Assembly: GCA_947089135.1 (NCBI GenBank) | Contig: CAMUJF010000009.1 | Span: forward strand, 1-64,000 | Direction of reading: 5' to 3' | Source of the DNA: an uncultured Clostridia bacterium | GTDB taxonomy: Bacteria; Bacillota; Clostridia; Oscillospirales; Ruminococcaceae | Length of the DNA: 64,000 nucleotides | The notes under the pieces: model-generated | Told to the model about the DNA's origin: nothing | The model's input: only the letters and a program-made list of their open reading frames with translations | Database searches by the model: none | Position numbers and translations under genes: made by a program | In this document: one piece after another, positions 49,899 to 61,340 of the stretch | Numbering within the stretch: the first letter of the stretch is position 1 | How the letters are laid out: each line of letters begins with the position of its first letter

Positions 49899-51845
49899 TT
49901 ATGTAAGTCCAAGACTTGCATAATAGCTCTTATTGGTTTCTTTTATCAGATCATCTGCAATAGAAGAAAGCTGATCGTTGCAGTAATACTTGCCTTTGCC
50001 GTTGTAAGTCACAAAATCGCTGTACTCGAAGCTGAGCGTTTTCTTGGTATTGTTTTTATACCGCACAATTACGCGCGTTGTGCCGCCGCAATATGTATCG
50101 TTTTTGGTATACGGCTTGTCAAGCCTGAACTGCCGCAGATAATCAATTACTCTTTCAAGTTGTTTATCGTCTTTCACAACAGCTGTTGCTTCTGTAATGC
50201 CATACTCGTCCTCTTCCTCTACGGAATTTGTTATCCCGCCGCTGCCGCCGCGGAACTTTGTGGTTACGTCCATAGACACATTTGTAAAATTAAGCTGTAT
50301 CTCCTTAATGTCCTCGGCTTTAAGACCTGCAAAGGGGAACTCGTCCGACTGCGGTTCTTTATCTGTAAGCTTAAATTCTGCAAGTCCTACGCCGTCTATC
50401 CAAACGGCATAGTCTCCAACGGTAAGCTTCGAGGTGTCATAAATATCCGACAGATCAAAGGTCAACGCCGTACTCCGATTGGATTTAAGGGTAGTATAGG
50501 ACGGATCGATATCAATACAATCAAAGCTCGCAGCCTTGTCCCGCATATCCGTCCATGTGCCGTTTTCTTTTTTTGACAGATTTATCAAGTCCGTGCCTAT
50601 TTTTACAGGCTTGTCATATCTGTTGTACACCGTAAAGCTGACTGCTATATCGCCGCTTTTCAGACTGTATTCGTCAAGCCACGGTTCGGCAGCGAGAGTG
50701 ACAACGCGGAACGGTACTCTGTAATCCTTTCCGCCGAGATTTATTACCGCTTTGTAGTATCCTGCTTCGGCGGGAAATTCCGCGCTTATTTCAAGCTCGT
50801 TTTCATTGTCTGTATAGCCTGCGGAGTATCCGTTATCCTCGCAGTGCTCCCAGCCCGAAGCAGTCTTTTTCATAATTTCAAGCTTGAGGGATTTAGCCAG
50901 AACTTCGGGCTTCAAGCTTTCCCTATTGGAATTTACCGCCACAATTATACTTACAGTAGCGTTTCCTCTGTCGTTCGCAAGAAAGATTTCTTCGGACGGC
51001 TTCACTTCAACGGCAGGTACTGCCTGAAATACCGCGTAAACATTTCTTTTGGTTTTGGAATAATTGCTTCCGACCTCACCGCAGGAAACAGCTATGCGAT
51101 AGTACCCCGCCGTCATGTCTCCGCCCATATAGCGGTTGGGATAAAATTCCGTCTTCACGGAACTCGGAGTGCAGTCGTCCTTTCCGTCGATAACCGGCGC
51201 GATATCGTCAACGTCATATTGGGAGGGCTTACCGCACCTTTTCCATTTGCCGTTTTCCCAGCGTTCCATTTTGGCAGGCTCGCCAAGGGTATATTCTACA
51301 TTGTCGTTTCCGTCGTTATACTTTACGGTTATGGAAATTTTCTCCGCATCCACGGAGACCTTTTCGGCGCAGCTTGCGGTCAGAGCGGCGGGGGAGCTTT
51401 CTCCCGTATAGATACCCTTTTTGTCAAAGCTGTAGACGGTATCGCCTATCTGAAAATCTCCCGTAACGGGATATCCGTTAAGACAATATTGTTTGGAGTC
51501 GTCCGTCCAGCCGGTATAGGGGAGATCGTCCTCACACTTATAATATCTCCTGCCCGACATGAACAAGCCGGTATTAACGTCGGAACGGTATGCGTACCCA
51601 TCATGAGAAAAATGATAGTATACCCCGTCTATCCTGCGGGGGTAGCCTATATAGGGGACGCCGTCGTCAAGGTACTGCCAGCCCGATTCGTCAAACATCC
51701 AACCCGTGTACTTAGGCTCTGCCGTTTCCTCTGCTACGGATTTCACAGACGTGTTTTCCGCTGCCGATACCGCTATCCCGAGAGATGAAACGGTCATCAC
51801 CGCGGCGGTAAAAATTGCCGTAAGCTTTTCTGAAAAGTTCTTCAT
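49899..51845 (-). CDS. Secreted protein with N-terminal cell-wall-binding (choline-binding-like) repeats
   Basis: 648 residues. Signal peptide (about 1-30, VMTVSSLGIAVSAAENT) then repeats of the choline/glucan-binding type: GWMFDESGWQYLDDGVPYIG, RIDGVYYHFSHDGYAYRSDV, RRYYKCEDDLPYTGWTDDS, TGDFQIGDTVYSFDKKG (about 45-150). The rest (160-648) contains three or four immunoglobulin-like beta domains (e.g. GYYRIAVSCGEVGS, GYYKAVINLGGKDYRVPFRVV, VGDYAVWIDGVGLAEFKL) and a C-terminal alpha/beta part. Likely held on the wall by the repeats. ATG 51845 follows GGAGGA; a promoter is at 51925-51953. Stop is 26 nt before the thioesterase start. Confidence 0.84.
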   Translation of the reverse strand: MKNFSEKLTAIFTAAVMTVSSLGIAVSAAENTSVKSVAEETAEPKYTGWMFDESGWQYLDDGVPYIGYPRRIDGVYYHFSHDGYAYRSDVNTGLFMSGRRYYKCEDDLPYTGWTDDSKQYCLNGYPVTGDFQIGDTVYSFDKKGIYTGESSPAALTASCAEKVSVDAEKISITVKYNDGNDNVEYTLGEPAKMERWENGKWKRCGKPSQYDVDDIAPVIDGKDDCTPSSVKTEFYPNRYMGGDMTAGYYRIAVSCGEVGSNYSKTKRNVYAVFQAVPAVEVKPSEEIFLANDRGNATVSIIVAVNSNRESLKPEVLAKSLKLEIMKKTASGWEHCEDNGYSAGYTDNENELEISAEFPAEAGYYKAVINLGGKDYRVPFRVVTLAAEPWLDEYSLKSGDIAVSFTVYNRYDKPVKIGTDLINLSKKENGTWTDMRDKAASFDCIDIDPSYTTLKSNRSTALTFDLSDIYDTSKLTVGDYAVWIDGVGLAEFKLTDKEPQSDEFPFAGLKAEDIKEIQLNFTNVSMDVTTKFRGGSGGITNSVEEEDEYGITEATAVVKDDKQLERVIDYLRQFRLDKPYTKNDTYCGGTTRVIVRYKNNTKKTLSFEYSDFVTYNGKGKYYCNDQLSSIADDLIKETNKSYYASLGLT

Positions 51846-51924
51846 ATTGTATTCCTCCGTTTTCAAAATAGGTCTCTGTAATAAATACAATCAAAAACGG
51901 CAAAATTTTTCATTCGGTACTATA

Positions 51925-51953
51925 ATTATAAATAAAAATCCGAAAAAAGTCAA
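51925..51953 (-). promoter_or_regulatory. SigA promoter of the surface protein-thioesterase-esterase genes
   Basis: Minus strand TTGACT (51953-51948), 17-bp spacer, TATAAT (51930-51925). It is about 80 nt before the ATG at 51845. Confidence 0.85.
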
Positions 51954-52012
51954 GAAAAGTTAAAGCGGGAAAAATTCCACCTCGGGTTGAAAAGCTTTCA
52001 ATAACGCGGTTA

Positions 52013-52041
52013 TTGCATTATAGGGGATTTTACGCTATACT
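52013..52041 (+). promoter_or_regulatory. SigA promoter of the XRE regulator gene
   Basis: TTGCAT (52013-52018), 17-bp spacer, TATACT (52036-52041), 46 nt before the ATG. Confidence 0.75.
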
Positions 52042-52086
52042 GTAACCATAGCGGCGCCGTTTGAATATTTTTCGGGAGGAATTTTT

Positions 52087-53202
52087 ATGACCCTGTACAT
52101 CGGAGAAAACCTTAAAAAGCAAAGAAAGCTCCGCGAGCTTACTCAAGAGCAGCTTGCGGATATTTTGGGAGTATCCTTTCAGGCGGTATCAAAATGGGAG
52201 CGTGGAGAGGCTTACCCCGACATTGAGCTGCTGCCGACTATTGCGGAGTATTTCGGCATAACCACCGACGAGCTTATGGGTATGAAAGAAATTTGTGATA
52301 ACGCGGACGCGGAAAAAATTATTGCGCAGGTCAAGGAAAATATGTCCAAGGGGCTTATTGCGGAAAATATCAGGCTGCTTGAAGAAGCGGTGAAAGTCCA
52401 CCCCAATAATTACGAGCTGCTTTCGCATTACGCCTTTAACCTTGCGTTTTTGGCTGTTGGCAACGAAAGCGAGGAGTACCGTCTAAATAATCAAAAAGCC
52501 GCCCGCATAGCCGAAAGGATCCTTGCGGAATGTACCGACACCAAAATACGGAACAGTGTGCAGGCTGATCTGTGCAATTACTATCAAAATTCGGGGGAGG
52601 CAACCAAGGCTCTTGAAGCCGCCGACAAGCTGCCGTCAATGCATCACGGCAGCGAAATAGTAAAGATGAATATTCTTAAGGGCGAAGACCTTGTTCGGCT
52701 GACGCAGAGTAACATTTTTGATCTTACGCAAATTTTTTGCCTTTGCTCGTATCGTTTGGCGGATATGGTGGCGGATATGGACGATAAAAACGGCGCGAGA
52801 TATACATGGGAGCAAAAAATTGAGATACTCCAAAAAGCTATTGCAATGTTCGATATTGTTTTTGACAATGGGGACTATAATGTATGCTTCCATAATCTGT
52901 CATATTTGCACCGCGATATATCAATTATGGCAATGCGGGCGGACGATTTCGCGCTTGCTCTGGAAAATCTCGAAAAGGCGGCGAAGTACGCGGCGGAACT
53001 GGACGGTCTGCCGGATAAAAACCCCCATGTTTCCCTGCTTGTGAATACGCTGGAGTACAACTCTGCTCATAACGGAAAGAATTTCAGCGACACGTCCTGC
53101 GAAATGCTTTTGAAACATCTGTCCGACAGCGTATTTGACGGCATACGGGACGAACCGCGCTTCAAGGCTGTGGAAAGCTTTTTGAAAGATCGAACAAAAT
53201 AA
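52087..53202 (+). CDS. XRE-family transcriptional regulator with helical repeat domain
   Basis: 371 residues. The N-terminal helix-turn-helix (about 5-62: LKKQRKLRELTQEQLADILGVSFQAVSKWERGEAYPDIELLPTIAEYFG) is a clear HTH_3. Residues 75-371 are all-helical and look like a run of tetratricopeptide-type repeats (EEAVKVHPNNYELLSHYAFNLAF, ALENLEKAAKYAAELDG), as in peptide- or ligand-sensing RRNPP-like regulators, though the family is not certain. Divergent from the surface protein gene, 133 nt from its promoter, so it may regulate it. GGGAGGA before the ATG. Confidence 0.9.
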   Translation: MTLYIGENLKKQRKLRELTQEQLADILGVSFQAVSKWERGEAYPDIELLPTIAEYFGITTDELMGMKEICDNADAEKIIAQVKENMSKGLIAENIRLLEEAVKVHPNNYELLSHYAFNLAFLAVGNESEEYRLNNQKAARIAERILAECTDTKIRNSVQADLCNYYQNSGEATKALEAADKLPSMHHGSEIVKMNILKGEDLVRLTQSNIFDLTQIFCLCSYRLADMVADMDDKNGARYTWEQKIEILQKAIAMFDIVFDNGDYNVCFHNLSYLHRDISIMAMRADDFALALENLEKAAKYAAELDGLPDKNPHVSLLVNTLEYNSAHNGKNFSDTSCEMLLKHLSDSVFDGIRDEPRFKAVESFLKDRTK

Positions 53203-53207
53203 CGTGA

Positions 53208-53245
53208 AAAAGACGTACTTCCAAATAATACGGGAGTACGTCTTT
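53208..53245. terminator. Bidirectional terminator between the XRE gene and pyrG
   Basis: AAAGACGTACT pairs with AGTACGTCTTT (to 53245) around a 15-nt loop. T-runs are present on both sides (GATTTTTATTTTTT on plus). Confidence 0.88.
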
Positions 53246-53250
53246 GATTT

Positions 53251-55261
<2,011 letters not shown>

Positions 55262-55290
55262 TTGAATTGAGCCGTACAATAATTTATAAT
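55262..55290 (+). promoter_or_regulatory. SigA promoter of the LytTR gene
   Basis: TTGAAT (55262-55267), 17-bp spacer, TATAAT (55285-55290). The leader is about 150 nt and contains an ACGGA/TCCGT stem (about 55328-55347). Confidence 0.72.
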
Positions 55291-55443
55291 AATAATATCC
55301 GATATCAGTTTGTGCAATTTTGGCGTGTCCGTATACGCGTGACGGATATAATCATTTCGGTGACAAAGCTGAACGGAAGTACGCAAAAAGATATATAATA
55401 CAAGCGTACCGAACAAAAGAAACAACAGAAAAGGAGAATAACA

Positions 55444-56175
55444 ATGGAAGTGCTGATCTGCTCGGCAAGAAAGCCGCTCTGGAAAAGACTGTTCGCCCTG
55501 ACGGACAAGCTTTTATGCAGAAAGAAAAACAGGTATATGTCGGTAAATACCAATCTTTTCTCAAACCGCAGTATTCTTCTGAAAGCGGTAAAAAAATACG
55601 GAGCGTCCGGTTCGGTCATAGTGATAATAGACGTCGGTTCTTTTGAGGACTGGCAGAGCATTGCGGAAGAGCTTGAAAAGTCTGTAAAAGGAATAAAAAT
55701 ATGCCTTGTATCGGAAAGCGACGGCGAGGCGGTGGAGGCTATAAACAGTCTTTCTTCCCTGTGCGGATATGTGCGCGAAAAGCAGCTTTCCGAAATGTAC
55801 GCCGAGGTCATAGACCGTCTTTGCAGCAGGCTGAGGACTATCTGCGGCGGAATAGCGGTGACAAGATACAGCAGTATTGAAAAGATAATCCCCTACTGCG
55901 ACATTTATTACATAGAAACAATCAAGCAGACCCATATGTGCAGCATTGTGCATAAAAACGGCAGAGACGAGATACGTGCCGAAATTTCAAAGCTCATCGG
56001 AGATCTTGACGCTCGCTTCAGGCTTGCGCGGACTTCGACGATAGTAAATCTTTCCGCCGTTAAAGCCGTAAAAAATTCCGAGATATTTTTCCCGGACGGC
56101 AGCAGCCGCTTCTGCACGGAGAAATATTCTTCGGAGATAATCCCCGCCCTGATAAAAGCTGAGGCAATACTGTAA
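55444..56175 (+). CDS. LytTR DNA-binding regulator with degenerate receiver-like domain
   Basis: 243 residues. The C-terminal 100 (about 140-243) is LytTR: ITRYSSIEKIIPYCDIYYIETIKQTHMCSIV, EIRAEISKLIGDLDARFRLARTSTIVNLSAVKAVKNSEIFFPDGSS, the last block with the usual NLSAVK and recognition strands. The N-terminal part has a receiver-like order (VIVIIDVGSFEDW near 55-67, KICLVSESD near 85), but residue context around the expected phospho-Asp is unusual and the conserved Lys is not obvious; it may be an atypical, non-phosphorylated receiver. GGAG before ATG. No histidine kinase is adjacent. Confidence 0.82.
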   Translation: MEVLICSARKPLWKRLFALTDKLLCRKKNRYMSVNTNLFSNRSILLKAVKKYGASGSVIVIIDVGSFEDWQSIAEELEKSVKGIKICLVSESDGEAVEAINSLSSLCGYVREKQLSEMYAEVIDRLCSRLRTICGGIAVTRYSSIEKIIPYCDIYYIETIKQTHMCSIVHKNGRDEIRAEISKLIGDLDARFRLARTSTIVNLSAVKAVKNSEIFFPDGSSRFCTEKYSSEIIPALIKAEAIL

Positions 56176-56302
56176 TATCATGAAATAAGCCGTTTTTGCG
56201 GTTTATCAGGAGACTGCCGCTCAGGCTCAAAGCGCGCGCAGACCGTGCGGCGGCTCCGCATATATCAAAACTTATATTTTATTTTAAACGGAGGTAATAA
56301 TC

Positions 56303-56932
56303 ATGCCGGTTTCAAATACCGATCTTCATATCAGAGTGAAGAGCAATCTTATGACTACCCAGCAGGTGCTTCTTTATCAGGAGGCAGTTACGCTTAATGT
56401 CAAAAACTTCAAAACAGCCGCCTGGGAACACCGCTATCTTGCTCCCGGAGCTCAGATGAGAGCCCTGCTTCCCATGGAGATAACTATGGGTTCTGTTAAG
56501 GGTATAGGTCACGACGGAACGATCATGACCAAGCTTCTTCCCGTGGAATACAATACCGCATGGGATATCTACAACAACAATAAAGCCCTCGACGTCAGAA
56601 AGAGCGACGAACCCGCTCCCGGAGAAAACACTATTGAGATACACAACAAGGACGTCCGCACAAGCTCCGCTGTCGTAGCCAAGAACGGAAAGCCCCTTTT
56701 CAAGTGCGACGTGCGTCCCGGCTTCAAGGTAAGTTTTTCCATTCACCCCAAGATATACGTCGCTCTCAGCGATTTCGAGATCAAGGATCCGTTCTTTGAC
56801 GCCGCGACTATTTCCAAGAGTCCCGTGGCAATCAACTACGAGGGTCAGCAGTACCTTACCGTTATTCTCAGCGAAAACGGCAGCACAGGCGAGGTAACTG
56901 TGGATTACAGCTTTGAAAAATTCGATGAATGA
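56303..56932 (+). CDS. Unrecognised soluble beta-rich protein, likely LytTR-regulated neighbour
   Basis: 209 residues without signal peptide or membrane helix. Predicted beta-strand-rich: LHIRVKSNLMTTQQVLLYQEAVTLNV, MRALLPMEITMGSVKG, TSSAVVAKNGKPLFKCDVR, KVSFSIHPKIYVALSDFEI and a C-terminal NYEGQQYLTVILSENGSTGEVTVDYSFEKFDE. Codon choice is of the highly expressed type seen in ilvC. GGAGGT lies 8 nt before the ATG. It lies 128 nt after the LytTR gene on the same strand and no promoter of SigA type is evident, which allows read-through or LytTR activation. I know no homologue. Confidence 0.85.
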   Translation: MPVSNTDLHIRVKSNLMTTQQVLLYQEAVTLNVKNFKTAAWEHRYLAPGAQMRALLPMEITMGSVKGIGHDGTIMTKLLPVEYNTAWDIYNNNKALDVRKSDEPAPGENTIEIHNKDVRTSSAVVAKNGKPLFKCDVRPGFKVSFSIHPKIYVALSDFEIKDPFFDAATISKSPVAINYEGQQYLTVILSENGSTGEVTVDYSFEKFDE

Positions 56933-56977
56933 TTTTTGTATTTTGCTTTGCTTTTTCAATTTAAAAATACCGATAAA

Positions 56978-57010
56978 AAGCCTCCGCAGCATTTTAAACT
57001 GCGGAGGCTT
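56978..57010. terminator. Bidirectional terminator overlapping the end of the CmpB-family gene
   Basis: AAGCCTCCGCAG (56978-56989) pairs with CTGCGGAGGCTT (56999-57010). The second arm contains the last codons (Ala-Ser-Ala) and stop region of the minus-strand gene ending at 56994. Confidence 0.85.
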
Positions 57011-57449
57011 CTTTGCCGTCGGGATCAATATCGGGTCCGGTAAGACTCTGCCGCCGAGGCTGTATTTCCTCAAATCTTCTGCTGAAAAAATTTGTCAGAG
57101 CAACTGCGGGTACGGTCAGCAAAAACCAGAGCGCTGAAAACGGCAGACATATCTGTCCGTACAGATTGAACATCATTCCTGAATAATCCCAAACGTTCCA
57201 GCCCAGCCAAAGATTTACTATACAGCCGGCGGCAAACTCAAGGACGGTGATCGTTATTGCACCGAAAAGACATTTCAGAACCAGCGGATCATGCGGTCTG
57301 GCGGTGAAATGTCTGTACATGAGCACAAGGCAGATGCCTCCGGTAACAGTCATGCTCCAGTGAGTGTAGCCGCGGAAAAGTACTTCTATCATTGAGTAGA
57401 CAACCCCGCCGAACAGGAAAAGAATAAGGTTTTCTATTGCTTTCGGCAT
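56994..57449 (-). CDS. CmpB-family (putative ABC transporter type IV-like) membrane protein
   Basis: 151 residues with four membrane helices (about 5-22, 33-48, 60-83, 103-128). ARPHDPLVLKCLFGAITITVLEFAAGCIVNLWLGWNVWDYSGMMFNLYGQICLPFS is the family-typical block with NVWDYS and GQICLPFS. Known only as a small membrane protein. ATG 57449 is used (AAAGGAA 8 nt before). Convergent with the 209-residue gene; terminator overlaps its C-terminal codons. Confidence 0.82.
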   Translation of the reverse strand: MPKAIENLILFLFGGVVYSMIEVLFRGYTHWSMTVTGGICLVLMYRHFTARPHDPLVLKCLFGAITITVLEFAAGCIVNLWLGWNVWDYSGMMFNLYGQICLPFSALWFLLTVPAVALTNFFSRRFEEIQPRRQSLTGPDIDPDGKEASAV

Positions 57450-57591
57450 AAGCGCGTTTCCTTTCATCTTAGTATTAATAATATTTTCCGCCGCCGCTTC
57501 CGAAATATTGCAGGTAAGTTCTGTATTAGGGCGCGTTGACATAAATTTACACGGCAAGCAGCTGATTTCTGCGGAAATTTCTGATTACCCA

Positions 57592-57620
57592 TTGACTTTG
57601 AACGAAAAAAGAGGTATTAT
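57592..57620 (+). promoter_or_regulatory. SigA promoter of the ilv operon
   Basis: TTGACT (57592-57597), 17-bp spacer, TATTAT (57615-57620). The leader is under 50 nt; no T-box or leader peptide with Leu/Val/Ile codons was found. Confidence 0.78.
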
Positions 57621-57667
57621 TAAAAGGTATACTTTTTTACAATAAATTTTTGATTGGAGTGATTGGA

Positions 57668-59284
57668 TTGATCAAAGCCGCTGAAGCAATGGTAAAATGT
57701 CTTGAAAACGAGGGCGTTAAGGTCGTCTTTGGTTATCCGGGCGCTGCGATCTGCCCGTTTTACGACGAGCTTACACATTCGGACATACACCACGTTCTTG
57801 TACGGCGCGAGGACAACGCGGGGCACGCCGCAAACGGCTATGCCAGAATTTCCGGCAAGCCCGCCGTGTGCATAGCAACCTCCGGTCCCGGCGCAACCAA
57901 CCTGCTTACCGCAATAGCTACAGCCTATGCAGACAGCGTTCCCCTTATCTGCATTACCGGACAGGTCTCCACCGACCAGATAGGCTGCGACGTTTTTCAG
58001 GAGGTGGACATCACAGGCGCGGCTGAGCCGTTTGTCAAAAACAGCTATCTTATCAAGGACGCTTCACAGCTTCCGCGGATATTCAAGGAAGCCTTCTATA
58101 TTGCCGGTTCGGGACGTAACGGTCCCGTGCTTATCGACGTGCCTGTGGACATTCAGCAGACGATGATCGAGTTTTCCTACCCCGAAAAGGTAGAGCTGCG
58201 TACTTACAAGCCTACCGTCAAGGGCAACAGCTTTCAGATAAAGAAAGTCTGCGAGGCTCTCCAAACCTCGGAAAGACCCCTTATCTGCGCAGGCGGAGGC
58301 GTGATTTCCGCAAAAGCCTGCGACGAACTTCGGGAGCTTGCCGAAAAAACAAGGATACCAGTTGTCTCTACAATGATGGGACTGGGCATCTTCCCCTCCG
58401 AGCACCCCCTCTACATGGGAATGCTGGGTATGCACGGAGTTAAGACCGCAAACGAGGCGGTATCAAAGTGCGATACAATGATACTTATAGGAGCAAGAGT
58501 GGGCGACAGAGCTGTCCGTTCGCCGAAATTCCTTGCCAAGACCACTAAAATTATCCACATAGACGTTGACCCCGCCGAGATAGGCAAAAATATTCCCGCT
58601 CACATTCCTCTCGTAGGAGACTGCAAGCATATACTAAAAGAACTTACCGAAAAGCTGGGCAGCGCGGAACGCGCAGAATGGCTTGCGGAGCTGTCCGAGG
58701 TAAAAAATTCCGTACCGAAAGAGGACGAGACCGAGGGCTATGTGAACCCGAAAATGTTTATACGCAAGCTTTCGGCAAAGCTTCCCGCCGACACGGTATG
58801 CGTTGCGGACGTTGGTCAGAACCAGATATGGACCTGCAATAATTTCCAATTCAAGGGCGGACGTTTCCTTACCAGCGGCGGTATGGGCACTATGGGATAC
58901 TCAATTCCTGCGGCTGTGGGAGCGAAGTTTGCGTCTCCCGATTCTGAGGTGGTGGCGGTCTGCGGCGACGGTTCGTTCCAGATGCAGATGATGGAGCTTG
59001 CTACTATTGTGCAGGAAAAAATTCCCGTGAAGATAATCCTTATGAGAAATAACCGTCTGGGAATGGTTCGTGAATTGCAGACAAATCTCTATAAGGACAA
59101 CCAGACGGCTGTCCACATTGCGGACGGAAACCCCGATTTTGTGGCTCTTGCACAATCCTACGGCATAAGAGCGGAGCGTGTCTGCACCATGGCTGAGGCG
59201 GAGGCTGCGATAGAGCATCTGTGCAGCGCGAAAGAGCCGTACCTGCTGGAGTGCAACGTGTGGAGAAATGAGTCTACCTTGTAA
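57668..59284 (+). CDS. ilvB: Acetolactate synthase, large (catalytic) subunit
   Basis: ThDP-dependent condensation of pyruvate (or pyruvate plus 2-oxobutyrate) in Val/Leu/Ile synthesis. 538 residues from TTG 57668 (GGAG 8 nt upstream; further in-frame starts lie inside the ribosome site). VVFGYPGAAICPFYDEL, HAANGYARISGKPAVCIATSGPGATNLLTAIATAY, and the C-terminal ThDP site GDGSFQMQMMELATIVQEKIPVKIILMRNN are all present. The catalytic Glu near residue 50 lies in VRREDNAGHAANGYAR, where the canonical E is retained (RRED). ilvN follows 106 nt later. Confidence 0.95.
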   Translation: MIKAAEAMVKCLENEGVKVVFGYPGAAICPFYDELTHSDIHHVLVRREDNAGHAANGYARISGKPAVCIATSGPGATNLLTAIATAYADSVPLICITGQVSTDQIGCDVFQEVDITGAAEPFVKNSYLIKDASQLPRIFKEAFYIAGSGRNGPVLIDVPVDIQQTMIEFSYPEKVELRTYKPTVKGNSFQIKKVCEALQTSERPLICAGGGVISAKACDELRELAEKTRIPVVSTMMGLGIFPSEHPLYMGMLGMHGVKTANEAVSKCDTMILIGARVGDRAVRSPKFLAKTTKIIHIDVDPAEIGKNIPAHIPLVGDCKHILKELTEKLGSAERAEWLAELSEVKNSVPKEDETEGYVNPKMFIRKLSAKLPADTVCVADVGQNQIWTCNNFQFKGGRFLTSGGMGTMGYSIPAAVGAKFASPDSEVVAVCGDGSFQMQMMELATIVQEKIPVKIILMRNNRLGMVRELQTNLYKDNQTAVHIADGNPDFVALAQSYGIRAERVCTMAEAEAAIEHLCSAKEPYLLECNVWRNESTL

Positions 59285-59390
59285 TAACTTGCGGTTATGC
59301 TGCACATGAAAAATATATATTTTACGCATAGTTTAAAATATGGTAAACTATTACCGTAAAGCTCAAAGACCGATACAAAGGAGCTGTTCC

Positions 59391-59885
59391 ATGAAACATA
59401 CAATTTCTATTCTTGTGGAGAACCACGCGGGCGTGCTGTCAAGAATTTCGGGACTTTTCTCCCGCCGCGGCTTCAATATCGACAGCCTTGCCGTGGGGGA
59501 AACGGACGACCCCGAAACCTCCCGCGTTACCATAGTCGCCGACGGAGACGAGCATACCGTCGAGCAGCTTGAAAAGCAGCTCAACAAGCTGATAGACACG
59601 ATAAAGGTCAAGACGCTGGCTCCCGAAGAGCTGCTTCCCAGAGAGCTTCAGCTTATCAAGATAAACGCAAATCCCCAACAAAGAGGAGAGATACTCACCG
59701 TCTGCGAGATAATGGGGGCGAAGATCGTGGATATTTCCGCCAACACCATGACGCTTGAAATTTCCGACACCCCCGCTCACCTTGTAAGATTTGAGGAGCT
59801 TATCCGTCCCTACGGCATAAAGGAAATAGTCCGCACGGGCGTTATCGCGATACAAAAGGGCGCGGACACCATTACGAAAAAATAA
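59391..59885 (+). CDS. ilvN: Acetolactate synthase, small (regulatory) subunit
   Basis: 164 residues. N-terminal ACT domain (about 4-75: TISILVENHAGVLSRISGLFSRRGFNIDSLAVGETDDPETSRVTIV) binding valine, then the second domain (80-160, LQLIKINANPQQRGEILTVCEIMGAKIVDI, GIKEIVRTGVIAIQKG). Length and order match IlvN/IlvH. GGAG 8 nt before ATG 59391. Separated from ilvB by a 106-nt gap without terminator. Confidence 0.95.
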   Translation: MKHTISILVENHAGVLSRISGLFSRRGFNIDSLAVGETDDPETSRVTIVADGDEHTVEQLEKQLNKLIDTIKVKTLAPEELLPRELQLIKINANPQQRGEILTVCEIMGAKIVDISANTMTLEISDTPAHLVRFEELIRPYGIKEIVRTGVIAIQKGADTITKK

Positions 59886-59960
59886 AATTTAAAAAATTAC
59901 GGTTCGTAAACAAGAGAATGATTTTCAAAAATTCTCTGTTCCCAAATAAATAAATTCTAA

Positions 59961-60995
<1,035 letters not shown>

Positions 60996-61043
60996 TCGCT
61001 GACATTTGTCTGTTTGACAATTTGCCGCCTATATTATGCTGTT

Positions 61044-61077
61044 AAAAGGTACGCGTCCGAAAAGAGGCGTACCTTTT
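61044..61077 (+). terminator. Terminator of the ilv operon
   Basis: AAAAGGTACGC (61044-61054) pairs with GCGTACCTTTT (61067-61077); T-rich sequence follows. Confidence 0.9.
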
Positions 61078-61196
61078 ATTTGCCTGTTTACTTTCTTTTG
61101 AACGGTATGTTTCGCATATAGTCCTCCGAAAAAACAGTCTATGCGCTATGCGCACATTTATGTTGACTTTATACGGACATGGCTATATAATAATAC

Positions 61197-61292
61197 TAAT
61201 CCCTCATTGAATTATAGACAATCTTTAGGCACAAAACCGCATATATCAAAGCTTTTGTGCCGATTTCTTGTCAATAATTCTAATGGGGATTA
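61197..61292. repeat. Palindromic intergenic repeat, copy 2
   Basis: TAATCCCTCATTGAATTAT at the left and ATAATTCTAATGGGGATTA at the right are inverted. The inner stem is GGCACAAAA / TTTTGTGCC around CCGCATATATCAAAGC. Homologous over its length to the copy at 30261; the inner stems differ by paired base changes. A further lone end, TAATACTAATCCCCAT, lies at 61851-61866. Confidence 0.85.
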
Positions 61293-61340
61293 ATATAAAA
61301 TTGAAAACTATGAAAAAAGCATTTTGGGGGAGAATTCAAA

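Noticed and set aside
57450..57667. T-box or Leu/Val/Ile-rich leader peptide before ilvB
   Set aside because: The leader is under 50 nt and has no T-box AGGGTGG-like bulge, no terminator and no Leu/Ile/Val run.
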